Position numbers and translations under genes: made by a program
Part shown: positions 54,590 through 63,677 of the stretch, piece by piece
How positions within the stretch are numbered: the stretch's first letter is position 1
How the letters are laid out: every line of letters starts with the position of its first letter
Notes under the pieces: generated by a model
Seen by the model: only the letters and a program-made list of their open reading frames with translations
The model's database searches: none
Told to the model about the DNA's origin: nothing
Assembly: GCF_021369635.1 (NCBI RefSeq)
Contig: NZ_JAJNBZ010000003.1
Location: 124,168-188,167, forward strand
Reading direction: 5' to 3'
DNA: 64,000 bases
From: Paenibacillus profundus
GTDB lineage: Bacteria; Bacillota; Bacilli; Paenibacillales; Paenibacillaceae

Positions 54590-55495
54590 GTGGAAGCCTT
54601 GCAATCTATCGCTACGTTGGAAGATTTGCAGCGTCAGTTTCATACCGAATCTTCTTGCGTCTCTTTTCTATATAAGTTGAAATGGCCACATGGTTTTGTC
54701 TGCCCACGCTGTCAACATGCCCATGCCTACATTATCCGGACACGCAGGCTTCCTCTGTATGAGTGCCGGGCCTGCCGCCATCAGACATCGCTTATCGCCG
54801 GCACGATCATGGAAGGCAGCCGCACATCTTTGCAGAAGTGGCTCACTGCATTCTGGCTTGTCTCCCGTTCCGATATCGGCATCAACGCCGTCCGGCTTAG
54901 CTTGATTATCGAGGTTACATACAAGACCGCTTGGTTGATGCTTCACAAGATCCGAGCCGCGATTAGTCTCGCCGACACCAATCGGCCGCTGACAGGGGAG
55001 GTTCATGGCTTCGTAACCTTCTATGCCCGCCATCCTTCAAGACAACTTAACCCGGGGGAATCCCCTCTGATCGTTGCCGAATCTGTCACGCTAGACGGAG
55101 AAGTGGGCGAACTCAAGATGAAGCTTGTGGAGCCAACTCGCCTCTCCGATGGCTTGCTTCTTCGTTCCGATTGCGAACAATTCGCCAACCTGCATGTTGC
55201 CAGAACCGCTACCGAGACATCCATCATCCGACACAATTTTCGGATTCGCCGCAACAGCCCCTTATATCAATCCTTCAAATGCGCATGGCGCTGGATGAAC
55301 GATACCTTTCACGGGATAGGGGCCAAATATCTTCAGACATATCTGGATGAATTTTGCTTTCGCTTCAATACCTCTCTCCATCATACGTCCGCTTGGGAGC
55401 AACTATTGTGCTTATGCGTGGCGGTGTTTTCACCTGCCTCGACTTGCACCCTATATGATAAGACCTCTATTTCAGGCGCATCGACAGCAGCATGA
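54590..55495 (+). CDS. IS1595-type transposase-like protein, catalytic Asp replaced, SOS-controlled
   Basis: 301 aa with a GTG start 9 bases after GAGGAGG. N-terminal IS1595 zinc ribbon with C38-x2-C41 and C59-x2-C62, followed by the helical part IMEGSRTSLQKWLTAFWLVS. The ISXO2-type DDE domain follows. At the first catalytic position the family reads roughly V-D-E, but this protein has E137-V-H139-G140. D194 and the C-terminal WMNDTFHGIGAKYLQTYLDE with FCFRFN persist. No terminal inverted repeats were found near it. The LexA-boxed promoter and loss of the first Asp point to a domesticated, DNA-damage-induced protein rather than an active insertion sequence (inference). Confidence 0.85.
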   Translation: MEALQSIATLEDLQRQFHTESSCVSFLYKLKWPHGFVCPRCQHAHAYIIRTRRLPLYECRACRHQTSLIAGTIMEGSRTSLQKWLTAFWLVSRSDIGINAVRLSLIIEVTYKTAWLMLHKIRAAISLADTNRPLTGEVHGFVTFYARHPSRQLNPGESPLIVAESVTLDGEVGELKMKLVEPTRLSDGLLLRSDCEQFANLHVARTATETSIIRHNFRIRRNSPLYQSFKCAWRWMNDTFHGIGAKYLQTYLDEFCFRFNTSLHHTSAWEQLLCLCVAVFSPASTCTLYDKTSISGASTAA

Positions 55496-56162
55496 CCAAA
55501 GTTGTTTGCACCGCACCTTGCTCGAAACGTAAGTCCGATACATGCTCACACATCATTTTTTCATTCTATTTTCATCTATATTTGCCCTTCATGCTGTGAA
55601 TTAATTTTCATCGTTCTGGCTGTTGTTTTACGCTCTGTTCCAGCAGTGACTGTTTGAGCGTTCTGACTGTGCTTTTTGCTTTGAGCTTATCGGTAGCTTG
55701 GAGACGTTCTGGCTGTACTTTTTTTCTTCGTTCTTAGCTGTGGCTGTGGGGGCGTTCTGGCTGTACTTTTTGCTTGTTCCTGCTGCAACTGCTTATCTAA
55801 CTTCGTGTCGAAAAACTTTTTCTGAATATTCATTATCTCCTGACGCATAACGCATCTGGTCTTGCTCATTGAAGATGAAAAAGTACTCCCAAAATCACGC
55901 ACTCGTATCGTCCTGTTTCAAACTTATGTAGTTTCTGAACTAAGGGGATATTGAAGCTAAGGTCTATAACAAGAATCCTGCTATGAACGCAATATTAACT
56001 CGTAATTAAAATTATGCTTTTGTACTATGCACGACCTTAATTCAATATCTTCATATTGTAATAGGGTAGCGGCTTTTGCTTTTATTTTCATCTGAACCGA
56101 AGGGATAGTGGAACTAAGCAATTGAATCTTAAAGCTACTCGCTCGCTTCACCCTGTTATGGT
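55496..56162. other. AT-rich intergenic region with a second repeat array
   Basis: No gene recognised. Short minus-strand frames (55687-55902, 55981-56178) lack ribosome binding sites, and one is merely the repeats read backwards. Confidence 0.5.
55612..55800 (+). repeat. Degenerate ~47-bp repeats downstream of the transposase-like gene
   Basis: CGTTCTGGCTGTACTTTTT-like cores start at 55612, 55659, 55705 and 55753, so the period is 46-48. Intervening sequence is diverged. The period equals that of the unrelated-looking array upstream of the transposase-like gene. Confidence 0.6.
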
Positions 56163-56197
56163 TGCTAAAAAAGTGCACAGCCCAAGACCGTGCACTT
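56163..56197 (-). terminator. Rho-independent terminator of the hydrolase gene
   Basis: Minus strand AAGTGCAC / GTGCACTT with an 11-base loop, followed by TTTTAGC. Confidence 0.8.
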
Positions 56198-56266
56198 CCA
56201 AGTTCACTCTATTGTCGTTTCATAATTACTTCTAATTCAGCTTATATCAGTGCATATCGCCTCATA

Positions 56267-57961
56267 TTAATGGGATTTAACCCATTTCGCTACGTCATTG
56301 ACGACATCAAGCGGCACATTCCCCGGAACAACATATTCTTCTCCGGTGGAAGGCTTATCCGACGGGACAAAAATGTGGTTCAGCTTCGGATAAAGCTTGA
56401 ATTCCACATCCTTACGGTTCTTCAGCGCTTCCTTCCAACCATCAAGATGCTCTTTACCGACTTGAACATCATTGTCGCCTTGAATAATGAAGAGCGGAAT
56501 CTTCTGATCCTTAGCGATTTCCCCGCCATAGTTATTGCGGAAATCGAACCACCAGGATGCCATCGCCAGCTGCAAATCTTGCGGGTAATTATCTGCTGTG
56601 TATTTCTCGTTCTTAATGACTTGCAGTTGTTGGTTCCACATGTTCACTTGCGCCTCAATCTGGGCGGTGACCTGCTCTGGCTGACCCGCTTCCTTCGCGC
56701 GTTTCAGCTGCCCTTCCATTTGGGTCAGTATCAAGTCCTCGAGAGGACCGGACGGACCTGCAGCGATAATGCCGCCGCGAATCGATTTTGCGCTGTCTTG
56801 CGCAAGCATCCGAGGCACGAGCATGCCGCCTTGACTGTGGCCCAACACATATACACGCTCTTTATTCAAACGCTCATCTTGTCCCGCCCATTTGACTGCT
56901 TCGAGCGCATCGTCAAGCGTCTCTTCCTTGACTGTAAACTTCGGCATAGCCGTCGCTTGGAACGGATATTCGCGCGTACGCTTTTCATAGCGGATCGTCG
57001 CAATGCCCTGCTCAGCCAAACCGACAGCCATATCTCGGAACATCTTGCCCGCGCCGATCGATTCATCACGGTCATTCTGCCCAGAGCCATGCACCAATAC
57101 AACTACCGGAAATGCACTTTCGCCATTTGCAGGCACCGTCAATGTTCCTGGCAGCTTGAACTGGCCTTCGCCGATGACGATGTTTTCTTCTTTATATGCA
57201 CTCGCATTATCATATGCTGGAGCTTGATAGCCGCCGGATCCGACCGCACTGAAGAAAAGCTCATCGACGAGTCCTTGATCATTATAACGGAGTTCCAGCG
57301 GCAACAACTGCCCTTTATCCGTCTTGAACAAGATACTTACGTTTTGATGCACCCCGTTGTCTTGCATGGCCGCATTCTCAAATTGGGTCGGTAAACCGAA
57401 CATACCGGTAAGCAGCTTCGTATTTGAAGACAGCGACATCTGCTTCGTTGCTTCACGCAGATCCGGCGTAATTAATTTTTGCAATTGCGCTTCCGCCTGC
57501 GGCTGTGCGGCCAATTTTCCCCACTGTACGACGAACTGGGAGGCGCGTGTTTTCCAATCCGAAGCATCTGGAACGACTGAATCGTTAACCCACTTCGCAT
57601 TTAACTGCAGTCCCTTTTTAACCGAATCCCATGGCACTACTAAAGCGCCCTGCGCTTCCGTACCGAATTCAGCTTTAGCCGCAAGCTTTAATTCCTGGCC
57701 ATTCACATCTGATCGATCTTCATTCAAGCGAACCGTCCACACAAGTTCACCATAAGTGACTTTGGCGGTCTTATCTTCCGAATTCCATTTCACATAAGCC
57801 CCGATAGATTCAACTGCTTGTCTTAACGGCACCATCGTGGCACTTTCTTGTTCCCCAAGTTTTTCAATGGCTGGAGTTTCTTCCGCCGCCAACGCTGCTG
57901 GTGCCATGCTTCCGAACAACAAGCAAGCGCTCATCATCCATCTCCATACTGATTTGTTCAT
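56267..57961 (-). CDS. Exported alpha/beta hydrolase with copper-amine-oxidase-like N-terminal domain
   Basis: 564 aa with a Sec signal (about 1-26, ending ALAA). A Cu_amine_oxidN1-like stalk follows (about 30-130: ATMVPLRQAVESIGAYVKWN), then a DUF3887-type region (about 135-235) and an alpha/beta hydrolase fold (about 250-564). The nucleophile is in VYVLGHSQGGMLVPRM (G-H-S-Q-G). VVVLVHGSGQNDRDES is the oxyanion loop, and the His is probably in LNHIFVPS. It resembles extracellular esterases/peptidases of Paenibacillus. Substrate unknown. AAGGGGAAGAGG precedes the ATG. Single gene with its own terminator. Confidence 0.9.
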   Translation of the reverse strand: MNKSVWRWMMSACLLFGSMAPAALAAEETPAIEKLGEQESATMVPLRQAVESIGAYVKWNSEDKTAKVTYGELVWTVRLNEDRSDVNGQELKLAAKAEFGTEAQGALVVPWDSVKKGLQLNAKWVNDSVVPDASDWKTRASQFVVQWGKLAAQPQAEAQLQKLITPDLREATKQMSLSSNTKLLTGMFGLPTQFENAAMQDNGVHQNVSILFKTDKGQLLPLELRYNDQGLVDELFFSAVGSGGYQAPAYDNASAYKEENIVIGEGQFKLPGTLTVPANGESAFPVVVLVHGSGQNDRDESIGAGKMFRDMAVGLAEQGIATIRYEKRTREYPFQATAMPKFTVKEETLDDALEAVKWAGQDERLNKERVYVLGHSQGGMLVPRMLAQDSAKSIRGGIIAAGPSGPLEDLILTQMEGQLKRAKEAGQPEQVTAQIEAQVNMWNQQLQVIKNEKYTADNYPQDLQLAMASWWFDFRNNYGGEIAKDQKIPLFIIQGDNDVQVGKEHLDGWKEALKNRKDVEFKLYPKLNHIFVPSDKPSTGEEYVVPGNVPLDVVNDVAKWVKSH

Positions 57962-58058
57962 GCCTCTTCCCCTTATCTCTCTTATGTTTTTTCATGTAGG
58001 GTTTTTAGATTCGGCTAATAACTAGCCTCCTATATTACGTTATTACGTTATTACGTTT

Positions 58059-59048
58059 TCAGCCTAATATTCGTTCAATCTCTTCTAATTCTTCTTCCGC
58101 AAAGGCGAGATTATCCAATGCTTTAACATTCTCCTCAATTTGGCTGATGCGGCTGGCACCGATTAATGCAGATGTGACACGTCCGCCGCGAAGCACCCAG
58201 GCAAGCGCCATCTGAGCCAACGATTGTCCTCTGCTGCTTGCGATCTCGTGCAGCATACGCACCTTTATAATGACATCCTCTGAAACTTCTCTTTCTTGTA
58301 AGAATCCGCTAGACTTCTTCGCGCGTGAATCTTCCGGAATGCCATTCAAGTAACGATTCGTCAGCAAGCCTTGCTGCAGCGGACAGAACGCGATGCTGCC
58401 GACGCCATGCTCGTCTAGAACGTCCTGCAAACCATCTTCAATCCATCGATTGAGCATCGAATAAGAAGGTTGATGAATCAGGAGCGGCGTGCCTAGTTCT
58501 TTCAGAATACGGATTGCTTCATTTGACTGCTCAGCATCATACGATGAAATTCCCACATATAAGGCTTTACCTTGACGCACGACTAAATCCAAAGCCGCCA
58601 TCGTCTCTTCCAGCGGCGTGTTAGGATCTGGACGATGAGAGTAAAAAACATCTACATAATCCAGTCCCATACGCTTCAAGCTCTGATCCAAACTGGCTAC
58701 GAGATATTTTTTAGAACCCCACTCTCCGTATGGTCCTTCCCACATGTAATAGCCCGCTTTCGTGGAGATGACCATCTGATCGCGATAAGGGAGAAAATCT
58801 TGCTTCATCATCTTGCCGAACATTTCTTCAGCCGATCCCGGAGGAGGACCGTAATTGTTCGCTAAATCAAAATGCGTAATCCCCAGATCAAATGCTCGTC
58901 TTAGCATCGCTCGGCCGTTCTCTGTTGAATCAACGCCGCCAAAGTTATGCCATAATCCAAGCGAAATCGCCGGAAGCTTTAGGCCCGATCGGCCGCAGCG
59001 ATTGTATATCATGGAGTCATAACGCTTAGAATCTGCCAAGAATTCCAT
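58059..59048 (-). CDS. Aldo/keto reductase (YghZ type)
   Basis: 329 aa NADPH-dependent TIM-barrel oxidoreductase. Catalytic tetrad: D-L-A-N-N-Y (Asp and Tyr in ITHFDLANNYG), Lys in VISTKAGYYMW, His in DVFYSHRPDP. GPYGEWGSKKYLVASLDQSLKRMG is typical of the YghZ/GprA group that reduces L-glyceraldehyde 3-phosphate and methylglyoxal (family knowledge). The C-terminal cofactor loop is VTSALIGASRISQIEENV. AAGGAGAG precedes the ATG. Next to its stop ATTACGTT is repeated three times. Single gene. Confidence 0.93.
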   Translation of the reverse strand: MEFLADSKRYDSMIYNRCGRSGLKLPAISLGLWHNFGGVDSTENGRAMLRRAFDLGITHFDLANNYGPPPGSAEEMFGKMMKQDFLPYRDQMVISTKAGYYMWEGPYGEWGSKKYLVASLDQSLKRMGLDYVDVFYSHRPDPNTPLEETMAALDLVVRQGKALYVGISSYDAEQSNEAIRILKELGTPLLIHQPSYSMLNRWIEDGLQDVLDEHGVGSIAFCPLQQGLLTNRYLNGIPEDSRAKKSSGFLQEREVSEDVIIKVRMLHEIASSRGQSLAQMALAWVLRGGRVTSALIGASRISQIEENVKALDNLAFAEEELEEIERILG

Positions 59049-59386
59049 TCAAGCTCACTCTCCTTCCCACATAAACGCGCGAGTATCGAAAAATTAAGAT
59101 ATGTATTCTTATTTATTATAATCTATTGGGTCTTTACTTGTTAATGTCTGTTCGAGATTCGTTGAAAGGGGTTATTCTCCACTCCAGTGACCTTTCACAC
59201 CTGACTTTGGCGGGGATAGGTGTGCTTCGTACAGACCATATTAATGACACGGTCCGCTGAAGCCTGACGGCACGTTGGGATCAGTCGGGATCAGGAGTAT
59301 ATCTGGAAAGTTGTCGTCTGCATCGCTGCAGAATTCAGCGGAACGAGAACAATACTTTTATGCTATGAAGGAGGCAATAATCAATC
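59049..59386. other. Intergenic region
   Basis: Holds a 7-bp stem CACACCT/AGGTGTG (59196-59224) of unknown meaning and the leader of the small plus-strand gene. No other gene seen. Confidence 0.45.
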
Positions 59387-59494
59387 ATGTCCATTCCTAA
59401 ACACCGCCGAGAAAATGCTAATAAAATTCGAAAGCAGACCCCTCATCCGCCACATGGCAAAATCAAGTCCTTTAAAGAACTTGTAGAAGAGTAA
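59387..59494 (+). CDS. Very small basic hypothetical protein
   Basis: 35 aa: begins MSIPKHRRENANKIRKQ and ends with FKELVEE, with a basic N-terminus and an acidic tail. GAAGGAGG lies upstream at 12 bases, somewhat far, but a good Rho-independent terminator follows 15 bases after the stop, which supports a real transcription unit. No family recognised. It could be a small DNA- or RNA-binding or spore protein. Moderate confidence. Confidence 0.5.
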   Translation: MSIPKHRRENANKIRKQTPHPPHGKIKSFKELVEE

Positions 59495-59509
59495 AGAGTA
59501 AGTAAATTC

Positions 59510-59556
59510 GAGGCGCTTGAGCATCGGTTAATGATGCGCTCAAACGCCTCTATTAC
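59510..59556 (+). terminator. Rho-independent terminator
   Basis: Long stem GAGGCG.TTGAGC.ATC pairing with GAT.GCTCAA.CGCCTC (small bulges), followed by TATTACG. Confidence 0.7.
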
Positions 59557-59608
59557 GTTACGGATATAAACGGAAAGTAAAGAGGGGCTTCCATTTCCGT
59601 CGTTGCGT

Positions 59609-59933
59609 TTATGGTTCCCGACTGGCTTCTTTATATAACACATAACGCCGCTGTAAATCATGCCAAATGTATGTAATGTCACGTGCTGTGTCGGTTTCCC
59701 ATATTTTACACAAGAAAGGGCCGCTATATCCAGCCTGAGCCAATCGATCCATGATGAGCGGCCACTGATTGATTCCTGCGCCTGGCATTCCAATGCTTCT
59801 CGTCTTGACTGTCATAATTAGAGATGTGTACGGAAATAATATGAGAAGCGAGTCGATCAATGAATATTTCTGGCATTTCGCACAATTGCATATCTCTATC
59901 GCAATTGAAAGCGAGCCGTATGGCTTTTACCAC
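59609..59933 (-). pseudogene. Sugar phosphate isomerase/epimerase remnant
   Basis: The C-terminal part of a xylose-isomerase-like TIM-barrel protein is split over two frames. Frame one reads MPEIFIDRLASHIISVHISN and YDSQDEKHWNA. After a shift near 59790, frame two continues GAGINQWPLIMDRLAQAGYSG and PFLCKIWETD, ending at 59609. These match the family pattern ...RI..VH.SDYD..DE.HW.PG.G...W...L...GY.GPF. The N-terminal half is absent, the fragment beginning inside the 3' end of the lyase gene. A decayed gene downstream of the lyase. Confidence 0.75.
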
Positions 59934-62900
59934 GAGAGCCCTCTGTGCGAACGACGATTTTCCACCCTTTATCTATTCGAGTGGCTTCAATGGAAGGATC
60001 GGATGATGCAAGTTTAAGCTCATCATCCGCTTTATCCCAATAAAAAGTTAGCTGTTGCCGTGTCTGGGTCGGATCGGATAGAGCTATGGTGACACCGGTA
60101 TCTGTCTTCTTCATCATCAATGCAAGCGGATTTTCCGCACGCAGCCCTTCCACCTCCGCAGGGGCAAAGAAATGAACGCCGGTTAGTCCGCTCTTGCCAT
60201 CGGACACCGCATGCACTCGACTATCTTGGCGAAGGATATGAATGTCCGGATTTCTGCTATACGCTGCAGTCTCTTCTGGATCAGCGTTCGGCAGCAGCAC
60301 ATAACGGTATGAACCCGCTTTCGGTTCAACGCCATGTGGAACGGCCAGGCTGCCGTAATGTCTCGTCAGGAGATCGTCACGCACATTTGGATTTCGGTTT
60401 ATTTCCCGCCATGAATGCATCCGCGTTTCCCTTATAATGCGGATCGGCTGAGGATCTATAAATACGACGCCCAAGTCAGAGTTCGACGTATTCCCTTCCA
60501 TGTGTGCCCACGAAGCACGCTCAAGTATCTCTTCGCCATTCCGCTGTGACAGCATGTCGTTCCCGTCTACAATAATCCGGTTAGTGCCTTGCCCGTTCAG
60601 CCTGCGGTTCTCCACAATCGTTTCCACCGCTCTGTTGCCAATGCTTCGAATATCAGTGCCAAGTGCCACAATTTCGTTATCAAACATGAACCATGACTTC
60701 TTGCCCTCCAAACCTGTTTTCGTGCTGGCGCTCATTGCAAATTCCATGCCGGCTGTGCCGAACATGCCGTCCAACGAGGCTCCGCCCACCCACGACTTCG
60801 GATTATAGTAGGATGCCCAATCCTTCGGTTCAGGCAGCACATGGTCTGTTGTTGTGCCGGGCAGGCGTCCCATATCAACGGTTGCCCAATATCCGTCGCT
60901 GAATTGGGACAGATCGCCGTTATATAGCGACGTCATCCCGATACCCGTATACCAACCCTTCACATTCTCACCGTTCCCGAATTCAAAGGCGGAAATGCGC
61001 GGGGAAAACATACTGATGCCGAAGGCAAACCGTTCACGCAAATGTACGGATCTATCCATTGCGGCAAACAACTGATGTTTAACCAACTCGCCTCTTGGAA
61101 CAACGTATTCATCCGACAACAGTTTTTTTACCAGGCTCATTTCGTATATATTCAGACCGGTAAAATAAGGCTGCAGCGTCGTATCGGACAAGGCCCATTC
61201 TTTGATCATGGAACGGATGCGCTGGCGTTTCTCCACCGGCGCTCCTTCCGCCAAGCGAAGCAGCGACATTGCAACAGCACGGCCGGACACATGGTCTTCC
61301 GATGCCGCCCTCGAGATAGCGCGTCCGCGCACCATGTCCATCATCGCGCCTTTATAGATGAGCGGCTCGAAGGAGTCAAACACCCAATCGTACACGATGT
61401 CCGCATTCGCATGCTCAATCGGCCAAGCCGATCCGTTGAACAGGTAGAATGCGTCAGCCATGCCCGATATCAGAACCGCGCCGTAGCTTCCGGTATAGGC
61501 AATATTGGCATGCTGGATAATCGAGCCGTCATCATAGACGCCATCCCCAGATGCGGCATATTGATATTCCGTATCGAGCGCATTCCGCGCCTGAAGCAGC
61601 TTCGCACTATTGTCAACAGCCATGGCGCGCAGCGTGACGACCATCACCTTGTCAAGTAAGTTCGCGCCATTCTCCACGATATCAGGGTTTACGGTAAACC
61701 TAATTTTCGGATCCGGCACGAACCTATCAATGGCGGCAGCATATTGGCGAAGCTGATCCGGCGTCAGATCATCATGCATAAGCACCATTAAATCTCCCAG
61801 CATGCGTGCGGAGCCTATTTCCCAGTCCCACCAATTTCCAAACGTCTTGGTCCGTTCGTTATATTGATGCGAATAGACAAAATCCATACCGGAGACAATC
61901 GCTCGCCTTAGCTCATCGCTTTGGTAGAACAGTGAAGCTGGCGTACGATACGCCACCGCCATCGTTCTCAGCTTATCCATGTTGCTGGAAGGCGCCGAAG
62001 ACACATGAGCCGGAGGTTCCTCTCCCCACAAATTTAACCGATCCGGTGCCATGTTCATTGTATCTAACAGTCCGGATCGGCTCTCGTTCCGAATTTTCGC
62101 ATCCAGCTCCGCTATTTTGCTGTCAAAATCGAGATCTCCGGGATGATACAATGCGTTGCCTGTCAAACGGTTAACCCACTTGTCCCGCATGTTCCGGAAG
62201 TCCTGCTTCCGATCAACCGGTTCCACATGGACCCTAGATACGGCTTCCACCTTGCCATTCGGTGTTTCCACTCGAATCACTGCAGTTCCCTCCTTTATTC
62301 CAGTGATAACGCCTTCTTGCGTCACCTCGGCCACCTCCGGGTCAAGCGAAGTCCACTTGTATGGAATTTCTTCCGTTCCCGACGGGAATCGGATTGGGGT
62401 CAAGCGAATCGATTCCCCCGATCGCACACTAGCCGGATTCGGCTGGAGCAGCAGGCTGTTAATGACCGGTTCATCTGTCCGTCTTAGCTGCACTTCATCG
62501 AAAAAAGCGCTTCCTGTAGCCGATTCGAGAAACAACTCAATCCGCAATCGTGTCGCTTTGCCCGGAATCCGTATCGGCAATGTATGGAGCTCCCAATCGG
62601 TATCGCCCTTAAGCTTGACAGTAGACGGGCCATCACCCGCTTTGGTGCCATTGGCCTCGAAGAACTGCGTCCGTACATAAACGCCGCCGTATGATACTTC
62701 CGTCCGCACCCTTTCGGCCTTCATCGCCAACGACAGCGCATAGCTGCGGTCTGGCTCGACGTTAACATCCTGCAGCACGGCAGCGCGGCTGACCACATCA
62801 GCATCCACACGTATGGCTCGCTCCCCCTTGTAAACCGTGTCCGTTACGGACAGGACAGGTGAACCGGAAGGAGTCCATTCGCTCCAATGCAGCGGTTCAA

Positions 62901-63141
62901 TATTGTCCTTCCATCGATTCGAAGTTCGCACCTCTTCAAAGCTTGGATTGTTCAGTAAATTCGGATAAACGTTTGCGGCGGGATACAAGGATGAAGCGGC
63001 AGCAGACCCTACGATTGCGGCGGATTCGGCAACGGTCTGCGAGTGAGCGGTAACAGAAATGCAAGGAAACAGTAATGCGAAGGCGAATAGTCCGCAAGCG
63101 GTGCGCCTCCGACGGTTGATGTGACGATTGTGCAAGAACAT
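59896..63141 (-). CDS. Polysaccharide lyase family 8 (hyaluronate/chondroitin/xanthan lyase type)
   Basis: 1081 aa secreted enzyme with a signal peptide (about 1-34). Carbohydrate-binding-like beta module (about 60-222: NLLNNPSFEEV...FFDEVQLRR), Big2-like Ig domain (about 228-308), PL8 alpha/alpha toroid (about 315-690), then beta-sandwich domains to the end. Catalytic residues fit Asn494 (ENGANLLDK), His544 and Tyr553 (QHANIAYTGSYG). Their spacing equals Asn349/His399/Tyr408 of Streptococcus pneumoniae hyaluronate lyase, and the aromatic patch NWWDW lies at 436. RGRAISR is also present. The exact polymer cannot be told. A cre site lies upstream. Confidence 0.93.
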   Translation of the reverse strand: MFLHNRHINRRRRTACGLFAFALLFPCISVTAHSQTVAESAAIVGSAAASSLYPAANVYPNLLNNPSFEEVRTSNRWKDNIEPLHWSEWTPSGSPVLSVTDTVYKGERAIRVDADVVSRAAVLQDVNVEPDRSYALSLAMKAERVRTEVSYGGVYVRTQFFEANGTKAGDGPSTVKLKGDTDWELHTLPIRIPGKATRLRIELFLESATGSAFFDEVQLRRTDEPVINSLLLQPNPASVRSGESIRLTPIRFPSGTEEIPYKWTSLDPEVAEVTQEGVITGIKEGTAVIRVETPNGKVEAVSRVHVEPVDRKQDFRNMRDKWVNRLTGNALYHPGDLDFDSKIAELDAKIRNESRSGLLDTMNMAPDRLNLWGEEPPAHVSSAPSSNMDKLRTMAVAYRTPASLFYQSDELRRAIVSGMDFVYSHQYNERTKTFGNWWDWEIGSARMLGDLMVLMHDDLTPDQLRQYAAAIDRFVPDPKIRFTVNPDIVENGANLLDKVMVVTLRAMAVDNSAKLLQARNALDTEYQYAASGDGVYDDGSIIQHANIAYTGSYGAVLISGMADAFYLFNGSAWPIEHANADIVYDWVFDSFEPLIYKGAMMDMVRGRAISRAASEDHVSGRAVAMSLLRLAEGAPVEKRQRIRSMIKEWALSDTTLQPYFTGLNIYEMSLVKKLLSDEYVVPRGELVKHQLFAAMDRSVHLRERFAFGISMFSPRISAFEFGNGENVKGWYTGIGMTSLYNGDLSQFSDGYWATVDMGRLPGTTTDHVLPEPKDWASYYNPKSWVGGASLDGMFGTAGMEFAMSASTKTGLEGKKSWFMFDNEIVALGTDIRSIGNRAVETIVENRRLNGQGTNRIIVDGNDMLSQRNGEEILERASWAHMEGNTSNSDLGVVFIDPQPIRIIRETRMHSWREINRNPNVRDDLLTRHYGSLAVPHGVEPKAGSYRYVLLPNADPEETAAYSRNPDIHILRQDSRVHAVSDGKSGLTGVHFFAPAEVEGLRAENPLALMMKKTDTGVTIALSDPTQTRQQLTFYWDKADDELKLASSDPSIEATRIDKGWKIVVRTEGSRGKSHTARFQLR

Positions 63142-63170
63142 TCATCCTTTCCGTTTTAAAGTAGTCAGAA

Positions 63171-63184
63171 AGATAGCGCTTACA
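63171..63184 (-). promoter_or_regulatory. cre (CcpA-binding) site of the PL8 lyase gene
   Basis: Minus strand TGTAAGCGCTATCT, a perfect match to TGWAAGCGYTWNCW, 30 bases before the start codon. Predicts glucose repression of the lyase. Confidence 0.75.
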
Positions 63185-63257
63185 TTCGTTTATATTATAC
63201 GGCAGAATAACGTAATGGCAAGAGGCCAATATGCACAATCAAGAGCGCACTTTGAAC

Positions 63258-63429
63258 ATGCCATTACGTTCCGATATAGAAATGCCTTGGGCAGCTTGGC
63301 AAGGTAATCTCAAAGTAAATGAAGATATGGTAGAGAAGCTTTTTGGGAGATACCTATAAGGAAGTATATGCGGATTTGAGAAACGTTGTAACTCCACATG
63401 AAAAAAGGCTCTCGCTTCGCATGGAATAA
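63258..63429 (+). pseudogene. Frameshifted small reading frame of unknown family
   Basis: From ATG 63258 the frame reads MPLRSDIEMPWAAWQGNLKV, then NEDMVEKLFG, and stops soon after a GGG. Dropping one G restores DTYKEVYADLRNVVTPHEKR to a stop at 63427, directly before a terminator. Both halves look protein-like. There is no ribosome binding site, so the 5' end may also be missing. Family not recognised. Confidence 0.45.
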
Positions 63430-63467
63430 GAAAAGCCTTGGATCACTCCGAGGCTTTTCTATTTTTC
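63429..63467 (+). terminator. Rho-independent terminator
   Basis: 10-bp stem AGAAAAGCCT / AGGCTTTTCT with a 12-base loop, then ATTTTTCC. Confidence 0.85.
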
Positions 63468-63677
63468 CACTAATTTCATAGAGATAGTACCATGAACATG
63501 GTACAATACGACCGAATCAACATTTCGATAGTTCTTCGATTCGCAACGAGCTCAAGTATTACATACAAGGCTCATCAGAAATCAGAATGATGTGTAGTGT
63601 TGCGGATGCGATGATAAATAACATCATGTATTCAGCAAATTCCCCAGCCGATGGGGACTAAGAAAAGAGAATGAGGT

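Noticed and set aside
56162-57394. 410-codon plus-strand reading frame
   Set aside because: Antisense shadow of the alpha/beta hydrolase gene, beginning in its terminator, with no start signal.
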